Assembly: GCA_037179385.1 (NCBI GenBank)
Contig: CM074179.1
Location: 37,189,224 to 37,253,223, forward strand
DNA: 64,000 nt
Source of the DNA: Holothuria scabra
Taxonomy: Eukaryota > Echinodermata > Holothuroidea > Aspidochirotida > Holothuriidae
Reading direction: 5' to 3'
Shown: positions 25,045-38,577 of the stretch, piece by piece
How the letters are laid out: the number at the start of each line of letters is the position of its first letter
How positions within the stretch are numbered: the stretch's first letter is position 1
Position numbers and translations under genes: made by a program
The notes under the pieces: generated by a model
What the model was told of the DNA's origin: nothing
The model's input: the letters and a program-made list of their open reading frames with translations, nothing else
Databases searched by the model: none

Positions 25045-28000
25045 TAACGGTTTGGTTTCATGCATAAAGTTTTATCGGTACGTAATCTTCCGTCACTTAT
25101 TTAGATTCACATCGTAGAGAGTTTCCAGGGAATATCACACGTTTTACACAATTTCGCGAGTTCCTGTCAACTTATGTTATCTGTGTATTAATTGACTGTA
25201 AAAACAGGTGTTTGCAAATAAACGATGCAGGATCTTTTGTTGAAAATTGGGATCACATTGTAGGTCAGCATTATAGAAATTCAATTAAAATGGCATTGCC
25301 TTTTAGGCAATATATCCGTATTTCGAAATGAAAGCCCTTGTTGGAATCGCAACCATCGTTTAAACGAACCCGATCATCGATTGGAAATAGCTTCCTATCA
25401 AAATACCATCTTTTCCGAATAGCGGCCGTGATCCTCGTTTCCGGGCAACGAACTTAGGTAAGTTATGGTCATTTCTTAATACTCGTTAATCTGACCTTAT
25501 ACAATGCACGGATGATTTTCATGGGGACTCTGTTTAAGTATACGGTCGTTCGCACTTGTATATCAAAAACCGAAAAGTGACAAAATAATCAGACCACTTT
25601 TCAATGAGTCAATACATATATGATGGTATTTGCACCAATAAATAAAACACACAGACGGTTTAGACCTACAGTATACGCAACGAAGAAGCCGCGATATTTT
25701 CAACAGCTGAGGAAACTGGATGACGTCAATTAAGTAAGCCCCACACCTGTAGATGAACGAACTAGTAGTGTAAAAACCTAAATTTGTCGAAATAATTCTA
25801 CGTCAGTCATTTTCAGGTTATCTTCTACTATGTTTAGAGAATGTTAGGCCACTCTCTTAGATACCTTGCCTTATGAAATGGAATGTCATTATCAAGTACT
25901 ACCATTGTGTTACCATTATTCGGTCAAGTAATACCGGACCGACTCAAGGAACCGTGACTGCATATGTATAACCATGCGAATCGAGGGTTCATTTCTTACT
26001 CCCGAACCAATCAATTGAGATTCTTGTCGTTTATCACAGACCACAAAGTTTTTGTGATAGGTATGAAATGGTTTAATCGACTTACTTTTGGGAAAATGGG
26101 CTAAACGCATTAGCTGTATTCTCTCTGAAGAATTGAAAGACGATTTGATATTATCCTCCCATTAGACCGACAGTGACTAAGTCTACCTTACCTCTTCCCG
26201 ATACTCTTCACCTGTCATCTGTTCACCATCACGAGGGGAGTCCCGATGCTGCGAAGAAATTGAAATAAGGTGATATCAGTGCCCAATGTATTTAATATAT
26301 AGACTAAGTTCTAGGAACGCTGGTATGAATGTGAGTTATCCAGTATCACTGGGCACTGTGTTTAACATAATCGTTACATGTGTTAACAAGCTTTTTCAGG
26401 ATTTCTTTAAGTAAATGAAATTATAGTATATTAGTTACATGATCCATCAAGAAATGCCGTAGAATGTAAGGCCAGTTGAAAGTTAGTTCATTTTCACATC
26501 ATTTAAAGCATTGTGTGGTGGCGCGCTTATTATATTGATGTACAAGATGTTCTTTGTCTCAATAAGCATCAACACAGTTTTGCAAACGTGAGGGAATTTT
26601 CGAGGGGATCATTCACCTTGAAGAAAAGGCCAAAATGAGCAATCGAAATATTTTTTTCACACAGGGAGAAAAGCACAATTTCAGGAACAGCTTTTAGTTC
26701 AGCTGTCCTAAATGTAACAAAATAATAAACAAATGTGATGACATTCTCTTCAACAATACATACCTACTGTGACTAAGATGGAGTCAACAACACAAACCTA
26801 ATCAACGTGGAGGTTAAGGTGGTCCTCATCTTACCTGATCTGCGTATTCACTGATGGAGCCTACACCCTCCCTCCTAACCTTTCTAAATTGACTGCGTTA
26901 TAATGTTATTATATTTTTAATAAGATCCAGTAATCCGGACCCCACAAGTCGAGGTATACCGCAAAACGTTTCCATAAAATAAGCCGACAGTATTCCTAAA
27001 TGCAAGATAAGGGACGCGTACATCCCAAGTAGCTTACTGCCTGTTTCAACGGACCAGCTTTCCCAGCTGATTTATTACTTATCCTTACTTTCTAGTATTT
27101 GCTCATTTCTACAGTCTTAATCATGGATTAGAATTAAACGTTTTCCCACAGCTTTATTTGTCAACATAAAAAAGTAATTGTAGAATTTCCTGAAACATTA
27201 GAAAGTAACAGCTTAATTTGTAAACAGAAAAGAAGTAGGTACTAGAACTCCTTGGGACAGGAGTAGCTGGCATGAAAATGATTCTTGTAGATACACTCTA
27301 CTATAACCAGGACAAAAAATGTATAGGGTGGTTTATAAGGACATAAGAGTTTTAAAAGCAATAGCTGTATTGCGGCTAACGAGAGACCACCTCTGAACGC
27401 CTAATAACGTCATTTCACTACATATTGTTGTGTATTTTTTTCATTGGTCAAGTATGTCAGTATCAGACGGCTTTAATTTCTTCGGCTACGTGTACTGGGT
27501 AATTTCAGTGTAATAAATATTTCTTCTTTTTTGTATTATTTTATTTCGATTAACTTCTACAGAAATGTCTTTTTATATGTATTTTCATGGAAAGTTTAAC
27601 GTAAATTATTGATTGGAAATTTATTTGTGATATGATCAGTCGACAAGAGGAATCGGCAACACGTTGTGATTTAGAATTCCAACAGGTTTAAATGACATAC
27701 CAAAACTGTCTTTTTATCATTATACGGAAAATGTTCTTTCTCTTCGAATATTGAAGAAGTTACCGAATGTTAGTTTATATGTGATATGACCAGTTATAAA
27801 ATATCAAGAACATCTATCGGTTGAATGTTGTTGTTTTTTTTTTTTCTTTCCATGCTGCTAAACAATCGATAGGCCACGTAATGAACACAAGATGAACAGA
27901 TAGTGATAGCGTGTTTGCAGAGCGTTTTGCGAGGTGCTTTTAAATGATTCTTCATTGACGAGCCTTCGGCTAGCTCAAACTACCCCCATATTCATTGCAA

Positions 28001-28284
28001 CATTCCATAATCATGCAACACAATCATGCTTAAGAGTTCTGATGCCTTTTAATGACTGAATTATTTTATTACATTCATGACGAAAACACAGATTGCAAGC
28101 TATCTGTAGGAAATAACCGACACCCCAACGTTGACCTGACTCGATGACGCTGTTTGCATTCTTCAGTGAAACGTTTTCGCTCCTAGCACTGTGGGTTCTA
28201 TGTAGAATAAACCCCTAGCTGCCTAAAGTTACATTGTCCATGCACAAATCACTCTCTGCCGTATTTTGGGAGAATTAATGGTAC
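25045..28284. other. Unique-looking sequence without recognised features
   Basis: The longest interval in the window in which I recognise neither repeats nor exons; short open runs lack splice context or family resemblance. Confidence 0.4.
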
Positions 28285-28291
28285 ATCACAC

Positions 28292-28986
28292 CAGGGAGGT
28301 GTTAGGGTGGAGACACAGCGTTCTATTGAGGCAATGTTTGTTGCCGACAATAATCTTCCTTTTGTTCCCAAATATTTTATCTCAATACCTAGACCAACTA
28401 GGATCAGTGATACATTGTTAAAATCCCAGTGAGAGGGGCACGCCCTTACGTTGTATCTCTTTAACTTTTCGTTGCCAGCCGTCATGAAAAGATATGAAAT
28501 TTTACACTTTCGTCGTTTTTCGTCGTAATAAATGTAATTTCTGTTTATTTCTTTGGAGAATTTTAACGCTATATATATTTCGAATGGGTTTAGGAGTTAT
28601 ACGGAAAGTTGTGAAAATTGGGTTAAATGATTTAGCCTTAAACAATGCTTATAGCAGACGACTCATCGAATTCGTTGTAAAACAAAGAAAGTAAACTATT
28701 TTAACTTTCATTGACAGTCGTTTAGCTAAAACTTTTGATTAGAGTTTGAAACCTGTCGGCAACAAACCTCAGATCGAAGCATTTTTAAACAAAGACAATT
28801 GTTTCAGGATTACTTAGGTGTGAAAGAGGCAAATCCTCTTAAGCATGGGACAGGTCAACAAGGCTTAACAATAGGAACAAAGAGACTTGTCAGTCAAAGT
28901 TTGATGCTTGAATGGGAATTGCTATTTTTGAAGTACCTATTATGTGACAGATAGGGCTGTTGTGTCTCCATCCTAACACCTCCCTG
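28292..28986. mobile_element. 695-bp inverted-repeat element with 7-bp target duplication
   Basis: The left end CAGGGAGGTGTTAGGGTGGA continues GACACAGC; the right end is its inverse (GTTGTGTCTCCATCCTAACACCTCCCTG). The 7-mer ATCACAC flanks it on both sides (28285-28291 and 28987-28993). No transposase was recognised inside. CAG ends suggest hAT, but the duplication is 7 rather than 8 bp. Related GGAGGTGTTAACACCTCCCTG sequence occurs at about 24401-24421. Confidence 0.78.
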
Positions 28987-29559
28987 ATCACACTTATTAT
29001 TTTTGGTTTCCCGAAAGGGAAAACCTATGGACTCATGTATACAAGACTCTTGCAAAACGTGTAGGATCGTGCAGGCAAAGGCTGGATTTATCAAAAATTT
29101 GTTTGATGACTCAGCCAGACGAGGCCATTCATGACGTAGGCAACTGTGTGCTCTGTTTCTACAAAATAGTATTAATTGCAATGGAAAAAAAAAACCAACA
29201 CTTTTTATTCTGTTTGCTTCGTTTAATGCGTATAATGATAACAAATTTTCACTTCATAGTTTACACTTTGAGGAACAGCAACTTCTGACAAGAGAAATAT
29301 TTTACCTCCTTTGAAATGTTTTAAACCTTCATTGGGCATCGAGTTACGTAATAGCTATCTATCGAGTTTCAAATAAGATTTAGAACCTATGGAAGCCGAG
29401 AGAAAGCTTACAGAAGAAAGGCATAGACGTTAGCACTTTGGGGGAAGGCATCATTCCCTCGGCAATTGTTTAAAGGCCTTGTGGTGGCTTTTCGCTTGGG
29501 TTTTGTAAAAAATATATCAAAAAAAGATAAAAAATATTCCACACTGTCTCCTTGAAACC

Positions 29560-31105
29560 CCGTGGTAATTCCTTTTCCGAACTCCACATATATCATTTTA
29601 AAGATTGGTTACTTTTGTTAAAAAATACCCCTGCTCTTCAACAAAGCCACAAAAAGTTATGTAATGTGGGCACATTGTCTCTCATTCGTTTTGTCTTTCT
29701 ATATAAGTTAAAGTCCTTTGTCCTTGAATTTTTATACTGTGGGAATGTTTAAAAATCTTTGCCTGTAGATCAAGCATTACCCTTCACACCATACACAGAG
29801 TACAACTACCACTGTTGGTTAATATTTCCTGTAGTGACATCCAAGTTTTAAATAAATTGAATCTAATATCAAATTAATGAGCCGCTATGATATCACAGAT
29901 TTACAGGATGCACCAAATCAAAAGAAAAAAAGTTTGCATTACTTTATACATTTGTATCTTCCGAACGCTATATTCTATTGAGATGAAATTTTCGCCTTTT
30001 AAAAAGGGAAAATTTTGGTGCATATCTTGAAGTTAATAAATTTTGTGTCCGAGAGTATGACTCTAATTATGCTTTCGGGAAACGTTTCACACTTCACTTT
30101 TAATTCATTTCTTACTTTGTTATTAGCATCATAGTTATTATACCTTTTCCTGGTTTGGAAACTCAGCGAACTGACTGCTTATGTTGAGATTCCAGTTTTC
30201 ATCAGATACGTGACGTGATAGTACACAACAGCCTTGTTGTCGGACTCTCCATACGTACTGTATATATGCAAACAGGGTAAACTGATTTCTTCGAGAATCT
30301 CTTCTGAACAATTATCAAACTGCAATGACTTCAATTAGGGCATATATTATTGCGAAAGGTTTGATTAAGATTTCTGTTTTAAATTAGAACGACCTTAAAG
30401 CGAGCATAACTGTACCCAAACTAAAAAAGCTTCACAATCGAAGACTGGGCTAGCAACAGTAACTTGGTAAGCACACTTAACAATTCCGCGAAATTGCGAA
30501 GCACGTAGCAATCGCACTGTATAACGTTAGACTGGTGGGATAAAACTATCTTAACAAACGAGTGTAACTGTTCATCAGACCGTGTATTATAAAATATTCA
30601 TCAGTAATTATGGTCGTACAAAATTTTAGGAAGCCCAACTAGCGTAATTAAGTAGGTCTACTTCACCCTTACCGCACACTGACTGCGGTATGAAAAGCTT
30701 GTAGGGCCTACTGAATGTTCTCAGCGAAGGTCTCCAAACGCCAGGCCTCGGAACCAATATTTTATGCTTGAAAAGAGAAAATGAAACATAGGATTTCTTC
30801 ATTTATTCAAAAATTTTAAAAACACTTACTGATCAGGAGGCCGCTTGCAGATCCCTTTTAGCCCTTGGGTCAACTTTTATTTCACTTCCCAACAGAAACA
30901 GTATATACTCAATGGAGCGATATCTCTACCGATCGATCGTGTGCATCTTCAAAGTGACGTGATGAACTTTTATAAGAGCTCAACATGCTTTTATGCAGTT
31001 ACGGACACACCTTACCAAACTATGAACGTACATACAGCTTATACGTCTGTGCATACACAGTGTACGTAAGGAGTTTCTCAACCTGGGAAAGGTATAATAA
31101 CCGTG
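29560..31105. repeat. Dispersed repeat A+B, joined copy
   Basis: This stretch contains the sequence of both 11390-11905 (at 29570-30075) and 14949-15862 (at 30129-31100) in the same order and strand, with only about 50 bp between. It probably represents the less interrupted form of one element of more than 1.5 kb. At the other locus about 3 kb, including the TA-target element at 12623, lies between the two halves. Ends and coding capacity are not clear. Confidence 0.65.
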
Positions 31106-31106
31106 A

Positions 31107-31334
31107 CCGGACAACTCCCACCTGGACAATTGGCACCCGGACAACTGGCACCCGCACAATTGCCAACCCGGAGAATTCCCATTTCGGACAACTCCCACCC
31201 GGACAATTCGCACCCGGACAACTGGCAACCGGGCCACTCGCAACCGGACAATTCCCACTCCGGACAATTGCCAACCTGGACAATTCCCACCCGGACAATT
31301 ACCCCCGGACGATTCCCACCAAAGAATTCCACCC
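31107..31334. repeat. Minisatellite of 15-16-bp GGACAATTCCCACCC units
   Basis: About 14 units of the form GGACAAYTSSCACCC occur in tandem with variable positions (ATT/ACT, CCC/GGC) and one-base length changes. All forward and several reverse frames lack stops over the array, so Cys/Pro/Gly-rich open runs are artefacts. It begins exactly where the similarity to 14949-15862 ends. Confidence 0.9.
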
Positions 31335-34300
31335 TTACGTACGAATCTCGGCCACGAATGGCTCTAAATCATGCCATTTCCTGAAAGATGTGCAGGTAAA
31401 CTCATCCCACAAAATCACACTATACTATGTGACTTAAAATGTAGGGTTAACTTTTATTTAGGGTAAAAGTTATTCCCTGCAAGAAAGGGTTGAACTGCTA
31501 TTATATCAGATTGTAATGTTTTACATTCATATAACTGGGGTATCTAAAATATGTTAGAACTGGAAATTGAAAACGAATTTAAATACCTTAAAGCCCTTTT
31601 AGAGAATTATCCTTTGGTCAATTAAAAAAGGTCTGTTTGCTTCACCAAACTCAGGCCCGTATCCAGGCCTGAGTTCTTGCGCCTTGGAGGTTCAGGGGCG
31701 AAACCCCCGTAGGTTACTGTCCTTTAATGTTTCAGAAGCCCCAGATAAGACTGTCCTAAGCCCTGGTGTAGCCAGGATTTTTTTATTTGAGTAGCCAATT
31801 GTACAGGGTCTGATCGCCGGAATGGGGGAGGGGTCTAAGGAAATTTTGAATATTTAAGTACCCTCAGATGCAATCTGATGTAACATTTAACATCAATTGA
31901 AGTAATTTCTTGGTTTTAATGACTCAAACAATGAATTGCTCTGCAAAGAAATATTGGTACACTGAGTCCGGCACTGAACTGTCATAAGGAAAACTTTGCT
32001 CAGCAAATCAAAAGTTTTCAGTTCTACGGTGTAGAAGTATAACCTACAGTAGTCAGGTGTCTTCCAGCACTAATTTTCGTTTTTGTTTTTGGATTTTCTT
32101 TGGAGGGGGGGGGGGGGGGGGAAGGCTTCACTTCAAATGGACTGAAGGGATAAACGTCGACGAATGACTTGTAATTCTTTCAAGTGTGTATGGGTTATGC
32201 GTATTTGATTGATCCCTTGGCCCCATATGTCTATGCCAGAGTGTATTTCAGAGATTTCTTGGGTAAACATTTTACCAAAGGTCAAATGTAGGTATTGGTA
32301 ATATGGACAACACCAAGGTAAGGCTAGAAACGCACAAAGAGCACAAAACATTGACATTTTTAGAAAGATTTATAAAAGGGCATAATCAAAATAAACCATT
32401 GACTCTGTCGAAGAAATTTCTCAGCCAGGGAGGTTTTTAATGACACTTTTAACACGTCTTTTGGGGAAATGAAAAATCAATGGCACGCGCATCCATTTCC
32501 CCATGCAAGTTGGTCCCACTGAGGAATAAAGTGTAAATCATAACAAGAAAAACGGAATAGAATTATCAATAATACATAAAAGAAAAAGTCAAAACAAGCA
32601 AAGATTAAAGTGCGCTAAACGCAAACAAAATTGGCCATTTATAAGCATGACAACATTATTTTGGTTGGTTTCTTACGATCACATGACCATAATTTGTCTC
32701 GTTCCGTTTATCAGCCGATTCCCAGAAAAAGTTTCGTACAGCAGAAGAGACTAGTATGTGACAAGTTTGGTTGGAAATGTCGCCATTTACGAAAAGTGGG
32801 ACATTTTGCCTCAAATGCGCGAAATTAAGTAGGTTAATTAGGTTACTTATTATATAAAGTAAGTTCATTATAATATTAAGCAGATTGATTAAAATATTAA
32901 GTAGGCTAATACGCCAGATACTTATCATATACCACAGTCATGAAAGAGGGATGCTGTCCTACGTTGGTCCATTTTTCTGTTCTCTTTCCAGATCGCATGG
33001 TGTTTGCTATCGTATTATGTGTATTTATATCATGAATTTATTTAGAACCCTTTGTCACCAAATTTGTGAGTTTTACATTCGTTTCATAAAATGATCATGA
33101 CGGCACCTGTATACATTTGAAAACGTGCGTTTAACGTTTCTCACAATTTTTTGGAATTTCGACAGAGCAATATGCTACGATGTCTCCCTACGTTTGAACT
33201 GTCTTTAGTTTAGGAATGTGCAATATGCTGATATGTATATATTAGTAGCATGCACGTATATTTCAAGTGCCGGGCCGGGGGTTGGGAGCATGCATCGTAG
33301 AAAGCCAGCATGTATACGGCACATTGCGATCCCTGTACAAGCGCTGTGACCGATTGAACAGAGTTTCCTAACGTGTCTAAGGAAAATATTTCTAATAAAC
33401 AAACGTACAGAAGCCAAGAACGATCTAACCTCAAGTCAGAATTTTCGATGCAAATCTCGTATTTTACCGGATGTATTAACCATTTGATTTTCAATTGGCA
33501 TAGGCCACTGCTAAGCTGAAGTCAAACGTAGTCGTAACACATTAACTGTGCGTGCATGTGCAAGATTCACTTAATTTCGTGCCCTTATTCTATATTAGAA
33601 CAAAGGTTATTAAACACTTGCTGCACTCCATGCTTGGACAGTGGCGTTATTCCTGGAAAGGGGGGGGGGGGCAGGTAGGCAATTGCCACTCCAATGAAAA
33701 TATGGGGGTCAACGTGTTTTTTGTCCCTCCAATAATTCAAATAGATTTAAAATAACAAGAAAAACAACAAGCAGAAGAGACAAAATTTAACATTGTGGGA
33801 TATGATGCGCTTCCACAAAACGTCAATTTGAGTGCGTGTGCGTATCACTGTGAGTGTGTATGTAAATTTGGTCTTGTGAGTATGTACGTGTGCTTACCTG
33901 GTTGAAGGCTGTACGGCATGTTCCTTTTTTAGTCATATCCCTAACGTTTTGAAAGCTGCTGAGAAGCTGAGAAAGCTACGGTCCGCTCCTCGGGGTACTC
34001 GGCTGGCTTTTGGAATATCTTTTGTGGAATATATCCCTATCCCCTGCCATATACGCCCACTGTGATACTGCGTGCTGAGTTGTCAAATCCTAGTGAAAGT
34101 TGGTCCCCTTGAGTTGATACCAGATGAAAAAACAATCATTGTACCCTGAGGTAATTTAGATATTCTAAGCGCCTGGGAAATCACATACCAGATACTTACT
34201 CTTGAATCCATGTACTCCACCACAATCGGGTTTTATATAGGGTCATGTCCTAACGAATAGGTGTCGGTAACGTAAGTACAAAGACTGGAATATCAGGACC

Positions 34301-35924
34301 GATGATGGATGTTACTGCCCAAACTAAATGATAGACTACGCAGTGCTCTCACCTATATTAAAGCTATTAAAGCTAATAAAATCTGGAAGTAAATTACACT
34401 GCATCATGGCAAACAGGCGTGTCGGGCTCTACACTCGCGCATCACTTCCCGGTGTAGATCGAGGACCTTCGCCCTAAGATGTTTTCATTTTTTTTTTCTT
34501 TTGAGATACTTAAGGGTAGATGATGATCGCTACTTCTTTTTTTGAAACTTACCATTGTCGGGAAATCATTAGTTTGTGACTACAGGAATGTGAAGAAATG
34601 TTATCTGCACACCTTCTATTCAGGTTAATTAGAGTGGTGGTGACATCCTTTCAACACATTGAATCAAGGGGGAGAGCCCTTCCAGATGCATCTTACATTA
34701 GGAAACTATTGTTTTTTATGCAGTGTAACGGTACATATTTCTGGAAAAGACACATGTCAAGTTTCCACGTCATGTGATTTCTACTTATGTAAGACATTAT
34801 CATTCGTCGAAATCCAGGCTCTCTGAAAATAGCATTGCATTGCAATGGAATTAATTAGCCTCATCGTAATATCAAAGACTTATAATGTGGTTCAACTCAC
34901 CTTGACTGCTGTGACGGGATAAAGTAACCCGTGTTTAGTTGCGTCGGGTACGTGACAGTAGGATTTGACTACGCAACTAACTGTCGGGAAAATGTATCTT
35001 AGCTACCGTATACACTTTAATGTATCGCAAATGAGGGCTAGAATCGTGAGTTTTTGCAACCGTAGTTTGATTTAGCAAACCATTCGTTGTGGTCAAGTCA
35101 TTTAAAAATGGATGGTTAGCTTTTCAGGAGTTGAGAAAAGTTATGTTCAGTGTACAAACCGAAAAAATAATGTCATTTTTTTCTTGCAATGTTGCAGAAA
35201 ATGTCACCAAACTGCATATTAGCACCCACTAACGATAACTGTTTCAGCTCACGAATTGGGAAGGGATACGGGTACCGTACAGATTACGACGGCAACGGTA
35301 ACATATAACATTTGGCGTTTTGGTCCTGGCATGTTGGAGTATCAGACAGATGACTGTGAATATGTTGATAAGCAGAATTGCCCGAAGGGTGCGATATAGG
35401 CGCTTGTTGTCCATTTCGTAAAGCTTATTTTCAAAATAAATATGACTATAAAAAGGCATGTTCCAACATTATCACAGAATTTATATGGATATCTTTAAAA
35501 GTCTAATTTAACTTTGGGAAATGTTCAATTATGGTAAATATGATTATCTAATTAAAAATGTCAAGAACTTTCTCAGCGCAATTCGTTCTCATCCCTACAG
35601 AAAGCTAACTAATAAAAATTTTGTCTACTGCGGCATTGTAAAATTACTTTCAAAATATTGTAGTATATTTCTGGTATTGTAACTGAAGGTTTAAAATAAG
35701 GGGTCATTGCAAGTAATGATGTGTGTCCTTTAGTTACATGCACCATGGTATTTGCAAGCAAAATCTCCAACCTTATACTATTTTTGGGATAGGACAATGC
35801 AATTGTAATTTTTAGGCTTTTAGACGTGATACACGAGTGTGTCGTAGTACTGTTGTTATGCTGTGCGTATTAAAACTTTGGTGAAACTGTTTCTTCTTAC
35901 TTCCTTTAGGTTAGTTAATTAGTT
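31335..35924. other. No gene recognised
   Basis: Contains GTAGCCAGGA near 31773, G runs near 32105 and 33660 and a hAT-terminus-like CAGTGGCGTTATTCCTGG at 33641 without a partner end. A translated stretch near 32757 weakly resembles a CCHC zinc knuckle but lacks two of the Cys. Confidence 0.35.
32825..32915. repeat. Degenerate AT-rich tandem repeat
   Basis: Units like ATTAAGTAGGTTAATTAGG and ATATTAAGCAGATTGATTAA repeat four to five times. Confidence 0.5.
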
Positions 35925-36165
35925 AGATGGAGTTTTACGGCCCAGTTTCCAAGCTATGGTTGCAAGTCGAGTCGGCCTCGTCCTCGTCCTTTTTTCAAGT
36001 AGTGGTTCACTGGCTTGTTTACCCTACTCCAATGTTTATGCAGAGCATCACGCACAGCGGCAGTATATTCCAATTTTTAGAGCCCTTGGTATGACTCGAC
36101 CTGGGAATCGAGATCGGGCCTTCCGCGTGAGAAACGAACCCGCTCACTCACTCAACTCAATCAAA
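35925..36165 (-). mobile_element. tRNA-derived SINE copy (full head and tail)
   Basis: Read on the minus strand, the head has a tRNA-like B-box region (GATCTCGATTCCCAGGTCGA, near 36095-36114) after CACGCGGAAGGCCC. The body then runs through the shared block TGCATAAACATTGGAGTAGG to the tail GGGCCGTAAAACTCCATCTA. The A-box half is degenerate, so no working tRNA is claimed. Confidence 0.65.
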
Positions 36166-36673
36166 CTTCACCAAACCTCTTGCTGTTTCCGGCCCCATAC
36201 ACTACCATAATCCTCAGCATGGGCGACGATCCTGGGGGAGGGAGGGGTATATCCCCCATGAAATTGGATGGGGATACTGTGAACTATATCCTCCCCATGA
36301 AAACCAACCTTCATATTCGGAACCTTGTAAAATATCAATTATGCTTTTATGAAAACTTCTTTAATAGAACGAAAAACTAAAAGATTACAAAATCCACGCT
36401 TTAAAATGTAACATTAAACCGTTTTTCAAAAAATAGAAGGCAACGTATAAATGTGGCTTGACAGTTTTGCACACCCTCCCATGGAGGGTTCTTACAGTGA
36501 TTTTTACTTTGAAAAATACAAATCTATTGATTATACAACTATAGAGAGCCCGAGGAGTGTCTACAAGAAACTTGAAATGCTTTGATATGCACCAACACGC
36601 CTTGAAATAAGTAAAAAAAAATACTATGGGAATGGAAGATATGCAATATAAAGAAATGAATGATACTCAATGA

Positions 36674-37395
36674 CAGTGGCGAAGCTACAGAGGACAAGTG
36701 GCAATTGCCCCCTGGCTCTATGTGAAGGGAAAAATTCGGAAATTTGGTATTTGTGACATCAGTCAACTATAGTGTGGTTTTTCCAACTTTTTCTTCAATG
36801 AAAATGTTATTCTCCTCAATAAAAATCTCAGTGTATGTAATTATTTGTTTAAAATATGAAAGACTGCTCTCGCGCTTCGCGCGCAAAAATTCTCATTAAA
36901 CTCCTTGCAGTTGTGTTCCGTCATATATCAGTTTGGTAAAACTTTCCGAACTCTGGAAATGACAAAATCACCAGATCATCAAGTGATATCGACAAATAAA
37001 GTGCTATTTTCATGAATTTTCTACCATTAAATTCTCAATTTTCCCTTATATAAGCTCTTGGCCCTTAAAATATCAATTTACAGCCTCAATTTAAAGGTCT
37101 TAGATAACTCTGTGTAGCAACAACAATCTTTGGTAGCTGTGCAATCTCAAACTTGCCACTAAGAAATAAAAATTCTTCAGGTACCCCGAACTTTTCACAT
37201 TTCCTTGTAAAGAGAATCCAGAGTCCAAAATTTTCTCCCATTCAAGTTCCACATTTTCAAACCTCTGCTGAATAAAGCTTCGCGCGTCCCAAATCACGAC
37301 CCCAGAGGAATGACGTTCACGATGAAAAAAATTCGGTAAATTTGGGTGCTTGCCCCCGACCCTCACCAGACCGGAAAAGTCTAGCTTCGCCACTG
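36674..37395. mobile_element. Non-autonomous hAT-like element with perfect 8-bp target duplication
   Basis: The left end is CAGTGGCGAAGCTACAGA and the right end is TCTAGCTTCGCCACTG, inverted copies of each other. The identical 8-mer CTCAATGA lies at 36666-36673 and 37396-37403. The length is 722 bp. The interior contains a GC-rich hairpin-like stretch (CGCGCTTCGCGCG, near 36875) and no transposase. The termini are a variant of those at 7918 and 43262. Confidence 0.88.
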
Positions 37396-37403
37396 CTCAA
37401 TGA

Positions 37404-38374
37404 TGTTCTTTTCACTCGAATCATAAAATTAATCCCCCTTTTATGGCCACCAGACAAATTTAACTTTAATATTCTTTCCATTCTAGTCCATTTTACCTTT
37501 TTATGAAATACGATTCTGACACTTGCTATGATATCACGTTAGATAATCCGGAAAGGGCCACTTTCGGTGATCTTGTGCGTTTTTTGGCAGAAATTATCTG
37601 TTTACGTTCTGCGCCAAGCATTGGTGGCGTTCCGCTTAGATAGTACGACACCAACTATATCCCCCCACTTTCAAAGACGGATCGCCGCCTATGATCCTCA
37701 GCAAATTGACTGATGTTTATACGAACTTAAATTTGTAATCATTATGAACTGATGAAAAAATGTTTCATTCGCTGGGGTAAGCAAGATGTCCCCCAAAGAT
37801 GGCACTGAATTACGCCGAATTAATGGCATATTAAAGACAAATAGCTTGAAGGGAAAATCAGTCCCCCGAGGCTTTGGCTTAGCGATTCGTCCGCTAGGCC
37901 GGGGTTGAAATTCCCCAGTCAATTTCTTTAGAAGCAGTCACCATTGAAAATTACCCCCCCCCCCCCCGTCCCTTAGACTGACGATGCCTTTGGTAACGTC
38001 CACTTAAAAATCGGCACGAGACATTTGATTATTTTTTTTTTTCAAAATCGTGCACTTCGCAACCTTCAAAATTACACTACCATATTCTTCACAATGAGTT
38101 GTAGGGGCTTGTCCCAGAACATCTGCAAAAGGAAAACTTGAAAGGAAAACCATAGAACAGAATGTAGTGTTCTATATCATGTCCTCTATGGAAAGAACGG
38201 GCACTTGGGAAAGTGGGACTCTTTGGTTTATCGAAAGGAAATACCTCTCTTGTTGTGCAGGCATGACTTAGTTTGCAAAAACTAAGGTAGTAGGATCGCG
38301 CGTTTTAATGTTGGCGCAGGGAGGTGTGTCACCCTGGTTGGCGTATACTACGGAGGGTCCGCTCCATAGTCCAC
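37404..38374. other. No gene recognised
   Basis: Holds a stray hAT-like internal motif (CGCCAAGCATTGGTGGCGTT near 37612) and a C run near 37955. Confidence 0.35.
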
Positions 38375-38512
38375 CGTCTCATTGGTCCCCCATTTAGCGT
38401 TATTCGTCTCATTAGTCCCCCGTTTCATTGGTGCCCCTCTCATTATTTCTTCTCATTTGCCCCCGTCTCATTATTCCCCCGTCTCTTTAGTCCCCCTTCT
38501 CATTAGTCCCCC
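38375..38512. repeat. Minisatellite GTCTCATTAGTCCCCC, left arm
   Basis: About eight diverged units of 16-18 bp (CGTCTCATTGGTCCCCC, CGTCTCATTATTCCCCC, CTTCTCATTAGTCCCCC) lead directly into telomere-like sequence. Confidence 0.85.
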
Positions 38513-38577
38513 GGTTAGGGTTTAGGGTTAAGATTTAGGGTTAGGGTTTAGGGTTAGGGGTTAGGGTTAGGGTTAGG
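38513..38577. repeat. Interstitial telomere-like (TTAGGG)n block
   Basis: About ten TTAGGG or TTTAGGG units run over 65 bp, with small variants (TTAAGAT, TTAGGGG). TTAGGG is the standard metazoan telomere unit outside arthropods and some others. Confidence 0.9.

Noticed and set aside
31020..31437. Cys/Pro/Gly-rich open frames on both strands, resembling a low-complexity structural protein
   Set aside because: They are produced by a stop-free 15-16-bp minisatellite in several frames at once, with length changes that shift frame.
32690..32826. CCHC zinc-knuckle-like peptide (CRHLRKVGHFASNA)
   Set aside because: Two of the required Cys are missing and nothing around it resembles a gag protein.
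36080..36165. tRNA gene on the minus strand
   Set aside because: Only a degenerate tRNA-like SINE head with a B-box and a decayed A-box; the body and tail match other SINE copies.
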